A stretch of 64,000 nt of DNA from Brachycybe producta. Lineage: Eukaryota; Arthropoda; Diplopoda; Playtdesmida; Andrognathidae. Numbering within the stretch: the first letter of the stretch is position 1; each line of letters opens with the position of its first letter. The stretch spans positions 3,734,001 through 3,798,000 of the forward strand of contig JAUPFP010000004.1 in NCBI GenBank assembly GCA_036925085.1. The letters are read 5' to 3'. The notes under the pieces were generated by a model. It saw only the letters and a list, made by a program, of their open reading frames with translations. It was not told the DNA's origin and did not search any database. Below, piece after piece: positions 36,914-49,187 of this stretch. A program made the position numbers and the translations under genes.

Positions 36914-39900
36914 CTTTCGCCTTAAATAAAGACTACGCACTTTGTCATTGCATTGCGTTGAACTTAACTAGTGTCTTGGAAGAGGACGAGGAGGCTAGTA
37001 GCTGATTCCTCTGAAAGCTATATTCTCCACGACTATTGTTCAGCCAATAATGAGTGACAAGATAGCTTTTTGGTCAGAATTTATCTTTGGTGCCACATTG
37101 CAATGTTGGGTCAAAAGATGTCTCAAAAATACTTTACCACTTTTTACTTGTGGCATAGATATACAGTATGAACTGTTAGCTATATATACAAAAGATATTT
37201 TCTTTCTTGTTAAAAAGTTTATATGAAACTTATATCATTGCATACATTATAAAATAACAATTTCCTTTATAGGCGTATTTGTACAATACTTTTGACTTAA
37301 AAAAAAGATTTAAAGTCATAATCTCCACCATCTCCATGGACAATATTAACCACAAAGAACATGGTCATAAGGCCCTTTCAAATACCAATTTGTAAAGAAA
37401 ATACACTCAAAACAGACATAAAAGCTTAAAAGTTTCCAATAAAGTCGTTTCCACTTTACAGTGCTTTCAAACACTGTAAGTGACCCTTTTACAATTTCCA
37501 CATCAACGAGATTCACTTCAAATTGAAATGATAAACACAAGAAACCGAAACATTTTAAATTATACTACATTTATTTCATTGCAACAAAACATTGCAAACA
37601 TTGTAAACTTAAGAATAAATTTCATATTAAATAGAGAGAACTTGATTGTCCAATTCACGGTAAGAAGATCTCTTTTGCGCATCGTTGAATAAAAATAATA
37701 ATAAAAAAACTCAAGTCCAATAAGCGGATTGAAATCAATTCTATTGCGACAACAAAGTGGACAAAAAGCAAAAATAGTGTCTACAACTGTCTAGAATTCT
37801 ACAACATCACCAGAACTTTGTAAAACCATATATTATATATATATATATGGGGTTTCTATTGATCACACACACAAAAAGTTAAGTGAGGTTAAGTTGTATT
37901 CTCATCTAGCCTTTTCTACAGTTGACAGATTATGGGTTGGTAACCTTTTCCCATTTATAACCAAACATAGAAAACTGCAGAGATCTATCCACCACCATAC
38001 AAAACTTTACCTCCTGAACAAGCATTAAAGTGCATCAACATAGAGCAAAGCTTTTTCTTCTTCTTACTTCTTCTTTATAATACTCAAATCAAATCCTCAA
38101 TGAGTATCCCCATGAATAATACATATTCAAAGCATTCGTAAAATATTCTATGTTCAAAAAGTAATGAAAATAATGCAACATAATAAATGAAACAGTTCAT
38201 ATAACTTTTCATCGTTATCATTAAATAAACTCGGTTTCAGAAGGGGTGGTATACTTGCAAAATAGGAAAATATTCGTCATTCTGATGAGTGAAACATAGT
38301 ATAACCATATACCCGACTAGCACTTGCACTCGGTAAGCTTACACAAGCGAATATTTGTGCTACACATAAACGCAACTTGCACGTGTTTGATAAGAAGACT
38401 TGGATATTATTATGTGTCAACTGTCGAGATTAATGTTGATACATTAAGCAAGGGTTGTCGTCAATATGTATTTTTTGTCCACACTAGAGCAACATATTTC
38501 TAACAACATTTCTAGAATAACATTGTAAAAAAACCACCCACTTCTGGTTTTTGTAAGTGGATGTTTCTTTCTACTATATTCATTGAGAAATGTTGTTAAA
38601 AATATGTTGCTGTAATGTTGACAGAAAATAAATATTGACAACTGATTGTATTATATTTGGGAAAGGGAAAAAGTAAAAAACCAACCCGCTTTCATTAAAA
38701 CAAAAGAAAAGTTTGCTTGAGGATGGGGAATTAATTATTCTTGCTCAAAAAATGTTGTCCAAAAGTTGCCAGAAATCCTTGAAAAAATATCCAAAGGCTC
38801 TTTAGTGAACCCAATATTTAGTAAAAACACATAGTGTGGATGTGGTTTTCTAATTTTTTTTAACATCATTCACATTTGAAACTAAAATTCCTGTAATGTG
38901 TATCCGATTTTAAGCAATGCTTGCCAAATACAACATTCATCTTTGTCCACTTGGCAAGTTGTTTGACACACTCCAACTTGCAGTTAATCGAGATTCTTTA
39001 GACTTGGTGGTGATTCCCAATATGTAGTGGGATACGTAGGAAATGGATGAATGCAATTATATGTTTGCATTTTCCTGACAACGGAGTTGCAAAGTACACA
39101 AGTGACGAATATTTGGCAAGTACACTCTTCATCAACAGTCAGCTTTCCAACATTTTTCAATGGTGCTTCTACCACATGATGTTACTTGCTAGAATAGGAA
39201 TGCAAATTATTCAAGAATTCCCCACATGCTATTGTATATAGACAGACATAACGTATAATGTAATCCTAAATGTGTGAATTTTCAGGCTCTTCTTATGAAG
39301 TTACTGTATGTACAATTAGAATTGCAAACGAACATCTTTCTCTTTCACAGTTAAAATGCCTAGTTAGTCCATCTTATACATAAGATGATGCTTTCATCTG
39401 AACTTTTTCTTTCTCTAGGGAAACATCAAATTTTCTACTTGGGTTATCTATGATCAAAACACAACAGCCTTTTGCAAAAGATCACCTAAGCGAAACAATT
39501 CCTACAAAGCGTAAAGCCATTTTATGTTTTAGAAATGGCAGCTATACTAGTTTTGTTTGGGTTTATTACATAAATGTGCACTTTGTCAATAAAAAGTAGT
39601 TGAAAGAAACTTTACGGGAAGCAATTTTAGGCAGAAAAAAAAGAATAAGAAGCAAAAAGAAGAATCATCATCTATTCTAACAAAATAAATATATATATAC
39701 GAATGCTTGTATAGGCAAGCTAGGATATATACAATATATATAGTAGCATTTATAACATGCATCATGCCCATATACGATATTATAGTTTACTGTCACCATC
39801 TCATTCATAATCGAGAAATGGAGGAAAACGGAACAGGAGATGGAAAATGGACAGAAAGAGAAATAGAGAAAGAGACATCAATTGCATTACAAGCATATAT

Positions 39901-42900
39901 TGTGGCAGGACCAAAGAGGTTAAAACTGGGCTCAACTAATCATTTGTGGCTCTTCACCTCTAACAGAAGAAAAAAAATAGAAGTCAAAAATGGCAATGGG
40001 ACACACAAATACCCTTCCATTTCTTAGTCATATAATAAATGAAATTGCTGGGCATGGCATAAAACAGCTGGCCTTTTTTGTGTATGTGTGTGTGTGTCTC
40101 TTCATATGAGGTTAAAAAGAAACAGTAAACTCAGTTGGAACTGTTTCCGTTCTAAATTCCAACAACGCAAAAAGGCTCATCTTCCTCTGCAGTACCGGGT
40201 ATATATGAAACAAAAAAAATATTATTGTTGTTTCAATATGAATCATGCGGCTTATCTAGCAACATATCTTTTTTTTTTTTTGCAAAATTTACAATGTTAG
40301 CCTTTGATATATAGCATGGAAGTATATACAGTAAAGTTGTTTCATGTAAATATTAACAATAAAGCCATTCACACACAAGTATATGCTACTGCCAAAACAG
40401 AAAACCAAATATTCTATGTAATTTCTAGGCAATTTGCAAAACAACTAAATCTGCAAACATAACTGCAATTAATGTTTTGTTTGTTTTAATGCAGAAAATT
40501 CTGCTGCTGCGAGCAGAAGCAAAAATAGGGTAAGTGCAGCATGCAGATTACCATTTATACATAACAATGCAAAATAAGCAGAACAACCTTTTTAACAAAT
40601 GTCCCTAAAATATATTTAACTAGTTAACTTGTGGTTGTTACAATGCAGTGCTGAAAGTTGATGCAGAAAAGGTGAATCAAATTAATCTTTTCTATTTGTA
40701 GCATTGCACTGCATTATTCTATATGAATTTTACCATTTTGGCATGTTTTCTCCAGCTTCTGCATCAGCAGCTACATCACTTTCTACTTTACTGTAAACAA
40801 GGCATAATGCATTGAGCAGAATGATTGCAGCAATCAAAAATTTCGTAAAACTTTTTGGTCTTTATGTAGCTTAGCCAGCGCATTCTACATATTGTATAAA
40901 ATACTATTTAAATGTGAAAATGTACAAAAAAATAGGTGGTTTTGCAAACTGCCTAGTAATTATACTGAACGCATAATGTGCAATTACAGAATTTACAGTT
41001 TGCTTATTGTAAATATACGCCATAAGAAAAACGTTTGACAAGTAGCACCCCTTAATGGATGTGACAAGTGAGAACATTCTCAAAGGGGGGGGGGGGGGAA
41101 ACCTAATATGGCTGAGAACATCTGTTGCCAAAATTAGGCAGCATCTCCTAGAAAAAAAAGTCACAAGATATTTTTTAACTGATTCCCATTTTCTGAGGGA
41201 GAGAGATAGAGAAAAAAATAGACAGGTGCAGACAAAAGTCAACCCCAGCCAACTGATGACGTGACCACAAAATAAACACTGTTTCAGATACAAAAAAATA
41301 ACAAAAACAGACAAGAGTAGTCAGCAACAAAAAAATAAATAAGAGGTTTAACGCTATTCTACAAGTGTCATGCTTTCAACTTGCAATCCAAGTTTTTCTT
41401 AACAGCTGTTTAAATTGTGCAGTTAATTGTTTGTCTCTGTATGTACAACAGTTCAAACTTACAATGCAAACTGCAAATGTTTGGTTTATTCTAAAGGTTG
41501 CATTTCGACATCACTGTGTAAACAACTTTCAACAATGCCAACGTTTTCTGAAGAAAAAAAAAGAAGAGGGCGCGACAGGTGCATTAATAGAGTCTAACAG
41601 AAGAAGAAAAAAAAAAACTGTTCCATAAAAAATATAAAGCAAGAAAAAACTTATACCCACTTTCTGAAGCCTTTTTTTTTTCGTTATTTTTTTAGGTTAT
41701 GTGAAATGTTTTTCACAATTGTGCCAACAAACAGGAAACATTCGGCAAATAAGCAATTTCCACAAAAGTTCATTGCGCAAACTTGGCAGCAAACTGTTGC
41801 TCAGTTTAGAACACTTTTTTTTTTCTTTGTGTCCTTTTGATACTCGCATAGTTTAGTTGGATTTCGTACATCAAAATAATATATACATGTATACCCTTTT
41901 TAAGTTGCCATTTACCTTCAATATCAATTCAGAATAATTACTTGAGCACGGATTTTTATGAAATATCAAGCAAATGTTCCTCAATGTATGGCCCAAGTGC
42001 CAATTGTGAAGTTTTCATCATCATTGGAGCAACTACATTTGACGAGTGCATTTACAAAACGTTGTATACGCCAACACGCAACATGCTGATGTGTTGTCAA
42101 ACTATCGTGACACTTACAACGTGACTATAGTCACTAAGTTACCGCTAGGAACAGCACTTTTGTGACAAGCAAATTCTCCTGCAAAAAGTATGGTGTTTAC
42201 AACCAATTTTTTGATAAAAAAAACGTATTTCACCCTTACGCGGCATTTAAAATGTTTTGGAAATGCACACCTCAACTATGCTCTTTCTAGATTACTATCA
42301 GTTGTCAACAAGGGTTCCAGTGTTTTTGATTGAAAAAAAAAACATTTGTTGGTTGAACTAAACGGGACTGTTACTTGATAATTGACCCTTGGGTCACAGA
42401 AATAACTGAAGTTGGAAACCAGAGTACTAATTTGCCAACTCAAGATTACTGCTTGGATTATTTAGGGCTTTGATAATGCTTAATTTTTTTTATGAAAAAT
42501 TTCTACTTTTCTACATCCATTGGCCATCTGAGCAACCTATGAACCACTAAATAAAATCATCTCAAAATTTCGCCCTAAACATAATTATGTATTTTCTAAA
42601 TTACCTGGAGTGCATTTAAGGATGCATTCGATTGCCAAACAAAAATGCTCATTATTCGTTTGAAAACGCCACGCAGTTCGTTTGAAATCGAGACCATAGT
42701 AAAATGATTACGAATGAAATTGGACACTTAAAATGCATCCATCATGCATAATGACCGCAAAATAATAAGAGACAACCACTTCACAAGCTAAAAATAAGAG
42801 GCAACAAAAAATTGCACATACGCGACTACTATCTGGCATGTGGATGCAGCATACCTTTTTTACCATAGTAACCTAAAGAGAAGAAACTGCAACTACCAGA

Positions 42901-42996
42901 CGGAGCCACCAATCTTCCAGTCACTTTTTATACTGTGGCAATGACTGACTAAGGGTTGGAACAGAGATCCCTCTTAGTGGTTGATTTTGACTGCAA
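36914..42996. other. Presumed intron / intergenic stretch
   Basis: Contains a GC-richer block 38984-39241 that is open on both strands (minus: KLTVDEECTCQIFVTCVLCN; plus: DEYLASTLFINSQLSNIFQW), a G14 run at 41085-41098, and short minus-strand frames ending at donor-like sites near 38.0 kb (CAGGAG|GTAAAG) and 41.89 kb (TTGAAG|GTAAAT). None is strong enough for a gene call. Confidence 0.35.
41085..41098. repeat. G14 homopolymer
   Basis: Fourteen consecutive G. Confidence 0.95.
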
Positions 42997-43560
42997 AATG
43001 AAGTCAGGTTGTCGCCGAAATCGACCACTTCGAATCTTTCCATAAATAATACAATGCAACCACAGCCCAACCAGGTGCAACTTCATTTTACAGCCGTAAT
43101 TAACCACCAAAAGCAGTCTGTGTTTCCAGGGCCTAAATGGGCGCCTTTTAAAATAACCAACATAATGAACACTAAAACACAAAAATGGCAACACCGTAGA
43201 GAGTATATTAGTGTCAATCTCTGTCCTAAAAGGTAAAACATGCGGCCTCGACAAACGCCATCTTACTTCTTATCTCATTTTCACTTGTTTGTTATCAACA
43301 GAAATCATCTGCTGCTCCTGCACATTATTTTAGTTGCTACAATAATCATACTACAGACGTCACTGCATATAAGTTCTTATTACGAAACAAAGACACCAAC
43401 ATTTTCAAAAGCATTCTTCTACCCAAATGTCGTCAAACAACCTATTAGTTTTTTTTTATTACTATTTTCAAATGCACCCATAAATAGCAGCATGCCATCT
43501 TCATCAAGTGACGCTGATATTAGCTACAATGAGGCATTCATATCATTGATACAATCCTAG
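42997..43560 (+). pseudogene. Long plus-strand frame interrupted by one stop
   Basis: One reading frame is open for about 188 codons except for a TAA at 43234-43236. The first half includes MQPQPNQVQLHFTAVINHQK and GPKWAPFKITNIMNTKTQKW and ends at AAAAG|GTAAAA, which is also a donor-like site. The second half restarts with ATG at 43240 (MRPRQTPSYFLSHFHLF), has a hydrophobic segment (LLLLHIILVATIIILQTSLH) and ends at TAG, 43558-43560. The layout could be a type II membrane protein gene, an exon plus its read-through intron, or a decayed coding insert. The minus strand is also open for 101 codons over the first half. Confidence 0.28.
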
Positions 43561-44319
43561 ACGTTCTCAAATGCATCCCTAGTTGTCACTATTATTTCCT
43601 GTAAAAACGAACATGACTAAGTATGACAGATACAAACTTGTATTACTTCTATACACAACCTTATGTAACTTTTAGACCAAGACTCCAGAAATGTTTCATT
43701 TTTAATAAATGAAATACTGTTTTCCATTTTAACCTTCAGGTTACTGCTTAAGTTGATGAGAAAAGTTCTTTATGTAGCTTAACAGTTTTAAAACGGTGCC
43801 AACAAAATTAAAACAGCGGAAACTTGCTACATAATATGTTTAACTTAGTTCTTGTGACATTCCTGAGATGCCATTTCCGTGCAGTCCATATTTAACATCC
43901 ATATAAACACACTGAAAAATAAATTGTTGCCAAAATAACCTCTACATGGGGTCCATGTTCATCTCTCCTATGTTTACATGTACATAAATCATCTTCATCA
44001 CAATCGTGCTGTGGGCTGTGGACACACTAAAGATTCTATGTAGCATGTAATTTGCTTGTTAGTTAAACGGAAAATATGTAAATAGCTCATTGCAATATTA
44101 ATCAGTGATATACATTATATGAAGAAGTCGAATATTTTAGAAATATTTAAAAGTATCATAAACATCAATCCTAATTTCTGTTTAATAAATTATACTTTGA
44201 ATTATTACTAAGGCAAAAAGTTACATTTTATTGTAATTAAAAAAGACTTAAGATTCTACTGTAAAGCACACCTAGTTAAAATATAAATGAAATAAATGCG
44301 GGATAACTCCAGCCTCTAA

Positions 44320-44755
44320 CACCTCGTTTCCACTACAAGAATTAACTACAGTTACATAACCAAGCTGTAATTAACTGCAAGTGGTACTTTTGTGTGTTTC
44401 CATTTTTAAAACACTTAACTGTGGTTAAATGATTTTATCACTTCCTGTTTGGTCTCACTTCCTGTTAAACAGCTGTGCATTTTGTGAAATTTTCACTCCT
44501 CATTCAGTCAAAAATTAAATGCTTTCACTATCCGCCATGTTGTTTGTAGGCTAAATTTGTTTGAACACATGAAGTGATGATGTATTTAAACATTCAATAA
44601 TATGATTAACCACATTGTGTCAGTGCTGTTGAGTTAACTCCATTGGTTCAGAAATTTAACCATGGTAAATCTAAACACATTTTTTTCCCCACAAGAAAAT
44701 TAACTACGGTTAACTTTTTCAACTGCAGTTAATGTTTTGTACTGGAAACGAGGTA
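44320..44755. mobile_element. 436-bp TIR element, TAA-flanked
   Basis: CACCTCGTTTCCACTACAA at the left is inverted as TTGTACTGGAAACGAGGTA at the right. TAA lies on both sides (44317-44319 and 44756-44758). The interior is full of GTTAAC/GGTTAA words such as CTACGGTTAAC. Non-autonomous; PIF/Harbinger-like by its three-base duplication. Confidence 0.75.
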
Positions 44756-44758
44756 TAA

Positions 44759-45272
44759 TAACCCAGTAGCTTCGATTGCAAAAAGTTTCTATGTTTTCAA
44801 TGCACCACATTACATATAAAGAGAATGTTTATCAAAGTTTGGCAAAGTTTGTCAAAGTAGTCAAAAAAAGAAAAACTAATAAACCCAAGTAAGTGAATCT
44901 CAAACTGGCGTCAGTCTTTAAACCTTCATTAGAAAAAAAAAAACAATTCTCCCTCCTCATTTTTTCTATTTCTTGGGAGTCACTAAAATACTCCAACTTA
45001 AATACAAGCCAAGCTAGAAATAAAATCTTTCCTGCAAACACGTACCAACAGACTCTTGGAGCCACCACAGTTTTTTTTAAAAAAAAGAGTTTCGAGACAA
45101 TGTTAGCTGGCAATGGTTATTTGGAAACATACAAGGAAACAAAAAAAAGTTTTCAACTTCCACAAACAAAGAAACCACAAACAAAATTCAATTTTCAAGA
45201 CAGAAAAAAAAATGAAACTTAATTTCAGAAAACGGTTGATGAAAAAAAAATATATATTCAATTTTTTCTTAC
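44759..45272. other. Start of G1 intron 1
   Basis: Follows the donor of the signal-peptide exon. A 109-codon plus-strand frame without ATG (44893-45222) runs through it; I treat it as chance. Confidence 0.45.
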
Positions 45273-45375
45273 CTTGACAAGAAACAGTCGTCACCAATAA
45301 AAGTAGTCCAAAACCCAAAAGAACATTTGTAACAAAGTCGAATCCGAATTGCTTTTTACGAATAGATACTCTCAT
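45273..45375 (-). CDS. First coding exon of G1: signal peptide
   Basis: The ATG (45373-45375) has A at -3. The 34 codons give a textbook signal peptide: basic start MRVSIRKKQFGFDF, hydrophobic core VLLGFGLLLLVTTV, and a cleavage-type end SCQ. The exon stops at TCAAG|GTAAGA, a strong donor, leaving one base (phase 1). Phase-1 introns right after a signal peptide are typical of secreted or cell-surface proteins built from shuffled domains (Ig, FN3, EGF, CUB and similar). The mature protein is therefore expected to enter the secretory pathway; its family cannot be told from this exon. A tiny uORF lies 23 bases upstream. Confidence 0.82.
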
Positions 45376-45397
45376 ATTTCCACCAAATTAAAGGGTT

Positions 45398-45412
45398 TCA
45401 CCGGACACGCAT
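45398..45412 (-). promoter_or_regulatory. Four-codon upstream ORF in the G1 leader
   Basis: ATGCGTGTCCGGTGA encodes MRVR then stops, ending 22 bases before the G1 start codon. Such short uORFs usually lower translation of the main frame; here this is inference. Its first three residues repeat those of the main ORF (MRV). Confidence 0.5.
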
Positions 45413-45418
45413 TTAATA

Positions 45419-45459
45419 ACAGCAGCAGCAGCAGCGGCGGCAGCAACAACAACAGCAAG
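45419..45459. repeat. CAG/CGG/CAA triplet repeats in the G1 5' leader
   Basis: Five CAG units, two CGG, then CAG and CAA units on the plus strand; in the G1 transcript they read as CUG/CCG/UUG. The position is about 45-85 bases upstream of the start codon. Confidence 0.85.
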
Positions 45460-45644
45460 ACACTCGTTGATTTAATATTTCAAACTTTCCCTGATATATA
45501 AAAAAGACAACAAAAAACCTAGTTTTGAGAGAAAGAGAGAGAGAAAGAAGAGATAAGATGATATAATTCAATTTTCAAAAGTCTTGAGATGATGTGGTTT
45601 TTCCTTGAATAATTAAGCACCTGTACAACATGCAGACATATATT

Positions 45645-45657
45645 TTTATATATAAAA
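45645..45657 (-). promoter_or_regulatory. Possible TATA box for G1
   Basis: The minus strand reads TATTTTTATATATAAAAATA here, about 270 bases upstream of the start codon. In AT-rich DNA such a match is weak evidence. Confidence 0.25.
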
Positions 45658-46030
45658 ATACAAGCAGATGATGACGATGAAGATGATGCTTTTTTTTTTT
45701 TAAAAAACACACTTAGCTACTGAGCTTAGCAGATGCACACATCATCACCAAGTACACTTATTATTAAACAGCCACGTATATCCCAAAAAAACACACATTC
45801 ACTCACTTTTTTTTCTTCCCTAGCTCTTTTTTTTTCCAATGCAGATAAAGAGACGAAAAAAAACCCGGGGTTTGTTCAGATGTTATGTGGTTGCTTTTGC
45901 ACTTCACTCTTCCAATTTCGAACGAACTCACAATCTACGGAAATAACGAGTGGTGTTGCCTCAGCTGAGACTCAAACGAATATAAATGCAGTTGAGAGGG
46001 AAAGAGAACACACAAGCTGAAGAAGGATTT

Positions 46031-46057
46031 TGACTCAAAATACTGGCAATGACGTCA
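46031..46057. promoter_or_regulatory. AP-1-like and CRE sites upstream of G1
   Basis: TGACTCA (46031-46037) matches the AP-1 consensus and TGACGTCA (46050-46057) is a perfect cAMP-response element, followed by a second CATGACGCC half-site. They lie about 660-680 bases upstream of the G1 ATG, in a stretch richer in CpG than most of the window, compatible with a promoter. Confidence 0.45.
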
Positions 46058-46997
46058 GACCCCCATGACGCCAATTCTTGATTCAAACCCTGAAAAAAAA
46101 ACTAGAGAAATATACGCAATTCATGTCCGCAATTTTCTTCACTTATGAACTGCAATAAAGCAAAAAAAAACTAATTAATTCAATTCCGTAAATTATTATT
46201 ATAATCAGATTGTATATTAAAAAAACTGACTAAAACATTTAAATTAATTTATTCATTTAATGACGTTTTCACTCGTCTCAAAACTTAGGGCAATAAATGA
46301 GTGATATATTGCAGTAAATCCGAAGTAAGTGTTTACAAGAATGCACCACAATTATCAACATTGGCAACTGCAATTTATTCAACTCATAGAAATGAATATT
46401 ACTGGAAATATTGCCCAAGTGATTGAAACCCGAAATTTTGATTTATAGTTATCCTGCTCATTGGAGGTGAATTTCAAAAAAAAAAATCAAAGTTTGTTGA
46501 TAAAACTAGAAGAGTAACCAACCTTAGTAAAGCATAAATGTTAAAAGTAATTTAAAGACGGTATCTTGTAAAATAAATGTTTTATGCCAATTTGAAAATG
46601 GCCTTCTGAATTAAAATTCTTTTACATGTACTTGAATACTCTTTGACAATTCACGAAATTTTGAAAAATTATAAATTTACTTTTGTGAACACTATTTTTT
46701 TTTAAAAAAAAATGTTTGAATTTTCAATGCCAGATTTACATTTTCAACTATTTAATCAGTTATTCTTCAAATACCAAAAGGTTAGAAATATTCTATTTAT
46801 GTAATGCAAGTCCATACTGCATGTAATAATTCGTTATGACTTTGGCTACTTAGGTGATTCAGTACCAAGCTAGAAATGTTGGCAATGTGGATCAGACAAA
46901 ATAAATATTGGGCTCGATCGGAAATAAAAAACTTTTTATCTGTAAAGAAAACAAAAAAGTAGAATCCGGACACATGATGTGGTCGTGGCGTCTGTAC
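46058..46997. other. Upstream flank of G1
   Basis: AT-rich, no gene or repeat family recognised. Confidence 0.45.
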
Positions 46998-47223
46998 ACT
47001 TACCTCAGCATAAGAAGAAGCGTGTGACGTAAGAGAGGGTCAACAAAAAAATTTAAGATTATCTCCTTTAGTCAGATAGAAAAAGGATGCTATCAAACGT
47101 TCTCAAATAGTCTCAACCCCATAAAAGGGGGTTCATAAAACCCCTTTTAGACAAAATGACACAAACCTAAAATGTTCGTTAACCTCTCTGACATCACAAA
47201 CTTGTTCTTATGCCGATGCAAGT
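46998..47223. mobile_element. 226-bp TIR element, copy 1
   Basis: The left ACTTACCTCAGCATAAGAAG is inverted on the right as CTTGTTCTTATGCCGATGCA; about 40 bases at each end pair (GTGTGACGTAAGAGAGG with CCTCTCTGACATCACA). A related copy is at 55601-55839. The termini create good splice-donor look-alikes (GAG|GTAAGT). Confidence 0.75.
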
Positions 47224-48113
47224 AAAAGTGTTTGGAAACGTGTGCTGGTTCCCCATTCCTTTTTCTCAAGAAACCAATCATCTAATCCATATACAGTACT
47301 TGCTTTCTCAAGAAGATATACAGACATCATGTTTACACCATGGCCTTCCTGATATGGGGATTTCTATGACATCAACGCATCATAAATGTACCTGAGAAAA
47401 AAACGACAAAATCAAGCATGTTTAGAAATTCTTACAATACCTTTTTAGTTTATGACTGCGCCCAATAACATCATGAATTTTATGCTTAGTACTTACTATA
47501 AGCCATGAATATCATTTATAAAACTAGACAAAGAAAAGAGGCACTATTGTTAAAATCGCCATCACATTGAATACATACATATTTTTTGTTCTAATTGGAG
47601 CCACCCTCACACAGAAACTTTCACTATGACCTTGTTAAAATATGTCAAGGTGTCGAAATGGACAGCATTGTATACAATGAATAAAACATATTTTATGCAA
47701 CATTTTCCAATTTCAAAAATCTATTATACATCATTTAAAATACTAAATGCAATCTATTTACAAAAAAAAAATAATATATGGCTTCCATTAATCATTATAT
47801 AACTGAAAATGAATCAACAATACAAAAAAAAAGTGAGTGACCTCTAAATAACTCATTACCATATGTAGAAGGTGAGGATTACGGTCTAAATTCAAGAAGA
47901 AAAATTGGAACAACAACTTCAACTTGAACCCAGTCAGCAAGCATTTAACACAAAAAACACACCATAATGCATGGTCACATATCTCACATATAACTGCCTA
48001 AGTTATACGTGAGATATGTGAACATTTTTTTATAAATTGTTTGCTATAGCCATGATTTTATGCCACTGTTTAAACAGCAACATCTACATTGCGGTTACAA
48101 GAGCCTTACTTAC
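47224..48113. other. Non-coding stretch
   Basis: A 61-codon plus-strand frame with ATG at 47210 (inside the TIR) runs to 47395 and looks protein-like, but starts in the mobile element and has no other support. Confidence 0.35.
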
Positions 48114-48164
48114 CTTTTTCATGAGCCTGCCAACAGATGGCACTTTCACAATGACGTTGCCCAA
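48114..48164 (-). CDS. Candidate 51-bp internal exon
   Basis: On the minus strand AATTTCACTCTATAG precedes and AAAAAG|GTAAGT, a near-ideal donor, follows. The 51 bases are 17 complete codons: LGNVIVKVPSVGRLMKK. As it lies upstream of the G1 start codon it would belong to another minus-strand gene or to an alternative G1 transcript. A caution is that the core GCCAACAGATGG also occurs at 49.65 kb and resembles a CTCF site, so the conservation-like look may be regulatory. Confidence 0.3.
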
Positions 48165-48211
48165 CTATAGAGTGAAATTAACAGTACATAGTCTTTGTAA
48201 TGCAATTAAGA

Positions 48212-48342
48212 GGGTTGTATTCTAATGATCGCTAAGTCAAAGATAGTGCTAAACTCAAGAAATTCCAATAGGAAGAAGTGTCATGTAAAAGTTGATAAGT
48301 TTAGCACTAGCTTTGACTTAAAAATCATTAAGAATACGCCCC
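48212..48342. mobile_element. ~130-bp MITE family, best copy
   Basis: GGGTTGTATTCTAATGATCG at the left is inverted as CATTAAGAATACGCCCC at the right, and AGTCAAAGATAGTGCTAAAC pairs with GTTTAGCACTAGCTTTGACT. Other copies are at 13.9, 16.4 and 59.7 kb. Confidence 0.75.
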
Positions 48343-49141
48343 TTATTCCTACATGAAATAAGTCTGTTGCTAGGACTTGAATATGTGGGTTGTCTGAAAG
48401 TAGGCGTTGAAGGTTTCTCATTTTAATTGTTCTTTTATATTGAAAACTTGTTAAGCGAGTTGAAGTTGAAGTTGAAATGTTAAGAGAGTTGAAATTTGAA
48501 GTTGAAATGCTAAGTTTGTTTCTTGAATTTGGCCCTGAAACAACTTTTCACATATTATTATCTATATAACAACCTTGAATTTGTACCAGCTATATTTTTC
48601 GTCCATTGTAGGTCTACTTTATTCTTTTATTCAAAATACATGCATTCAAAAAACTAGGGTCCTGCGGTTTCGTGCAATTGACAAATTGCCAAGAATATAG
48701 CTCTAACAGTATAGGCCTACAATTAAATGGCCACCTGCTTTGCCAGCCCGCATACCCGTCTAACTTAAAGTTAGTGTGGTTCATACAATCTAGACCTACT
48801 TATTTGCATGCCAAACACGTGTTTATATAGCTATATACTGTGTTTAAACTGCCAAATTTATGTAAATATGACTGCATATACATGTACATATATCCATATA
48901 TACAGAACAGTCAGAGCTGCAAACATGAGTTTTAGACTGAATAGATTCAAATTTATTCAATGATTGGCTCGGCGTGCAATGAATAAAGTAACATTTGATG
49001 CTTAAGCTTGTGCTTTCCCTTTTATATATTAGGTGTTTATGACAGAAAACACGTTTATAATATAAATAATAGATGCAATAAATACATAAACGCAAATTCA
49101 ATATTGAAATAAGAATATGATCTTTTGAATATTGAATTTAG

Positions 49142-49187
49142 AGAACTTGATTATTTTAATTACCATGTGTATAAAACACTAATTAAG
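49142..49187 (+). CDS. Candidate internal exon, plus strand
   Basis: The acceptor ATCTTTTGAATATTGAATTTAG-like tract ends at 49141, and AATTAAG|GTAAAC ends the exon. One base is followed by 15 codons, ELDYFNYHVYKTLIK. It would precede the terminal exon at 52640 with at least one missing exon between (the phases do not join directly). Short, so chance is a real alternative. Confidence 0.28.

Noticed and set aside
44893..45222. 109-codon plus-strand frame
   Set aside because: It has no ATG, overlaps the G1 intron-1 donor region on the other strand, and one such frame is expected by chance here.
45733..46020. 95-codon plus-strand frame with ATG
   Set aside because: It lies in the presumed G1 promoter/leader; Ser/Thr/Gln-rich low-complexity composition and no splice or domain evidence.
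46985..47000. Strong minus-strand donor GAG|GTAAGT
   Set aside because: It is created by the terminal sequence of the TIR element.
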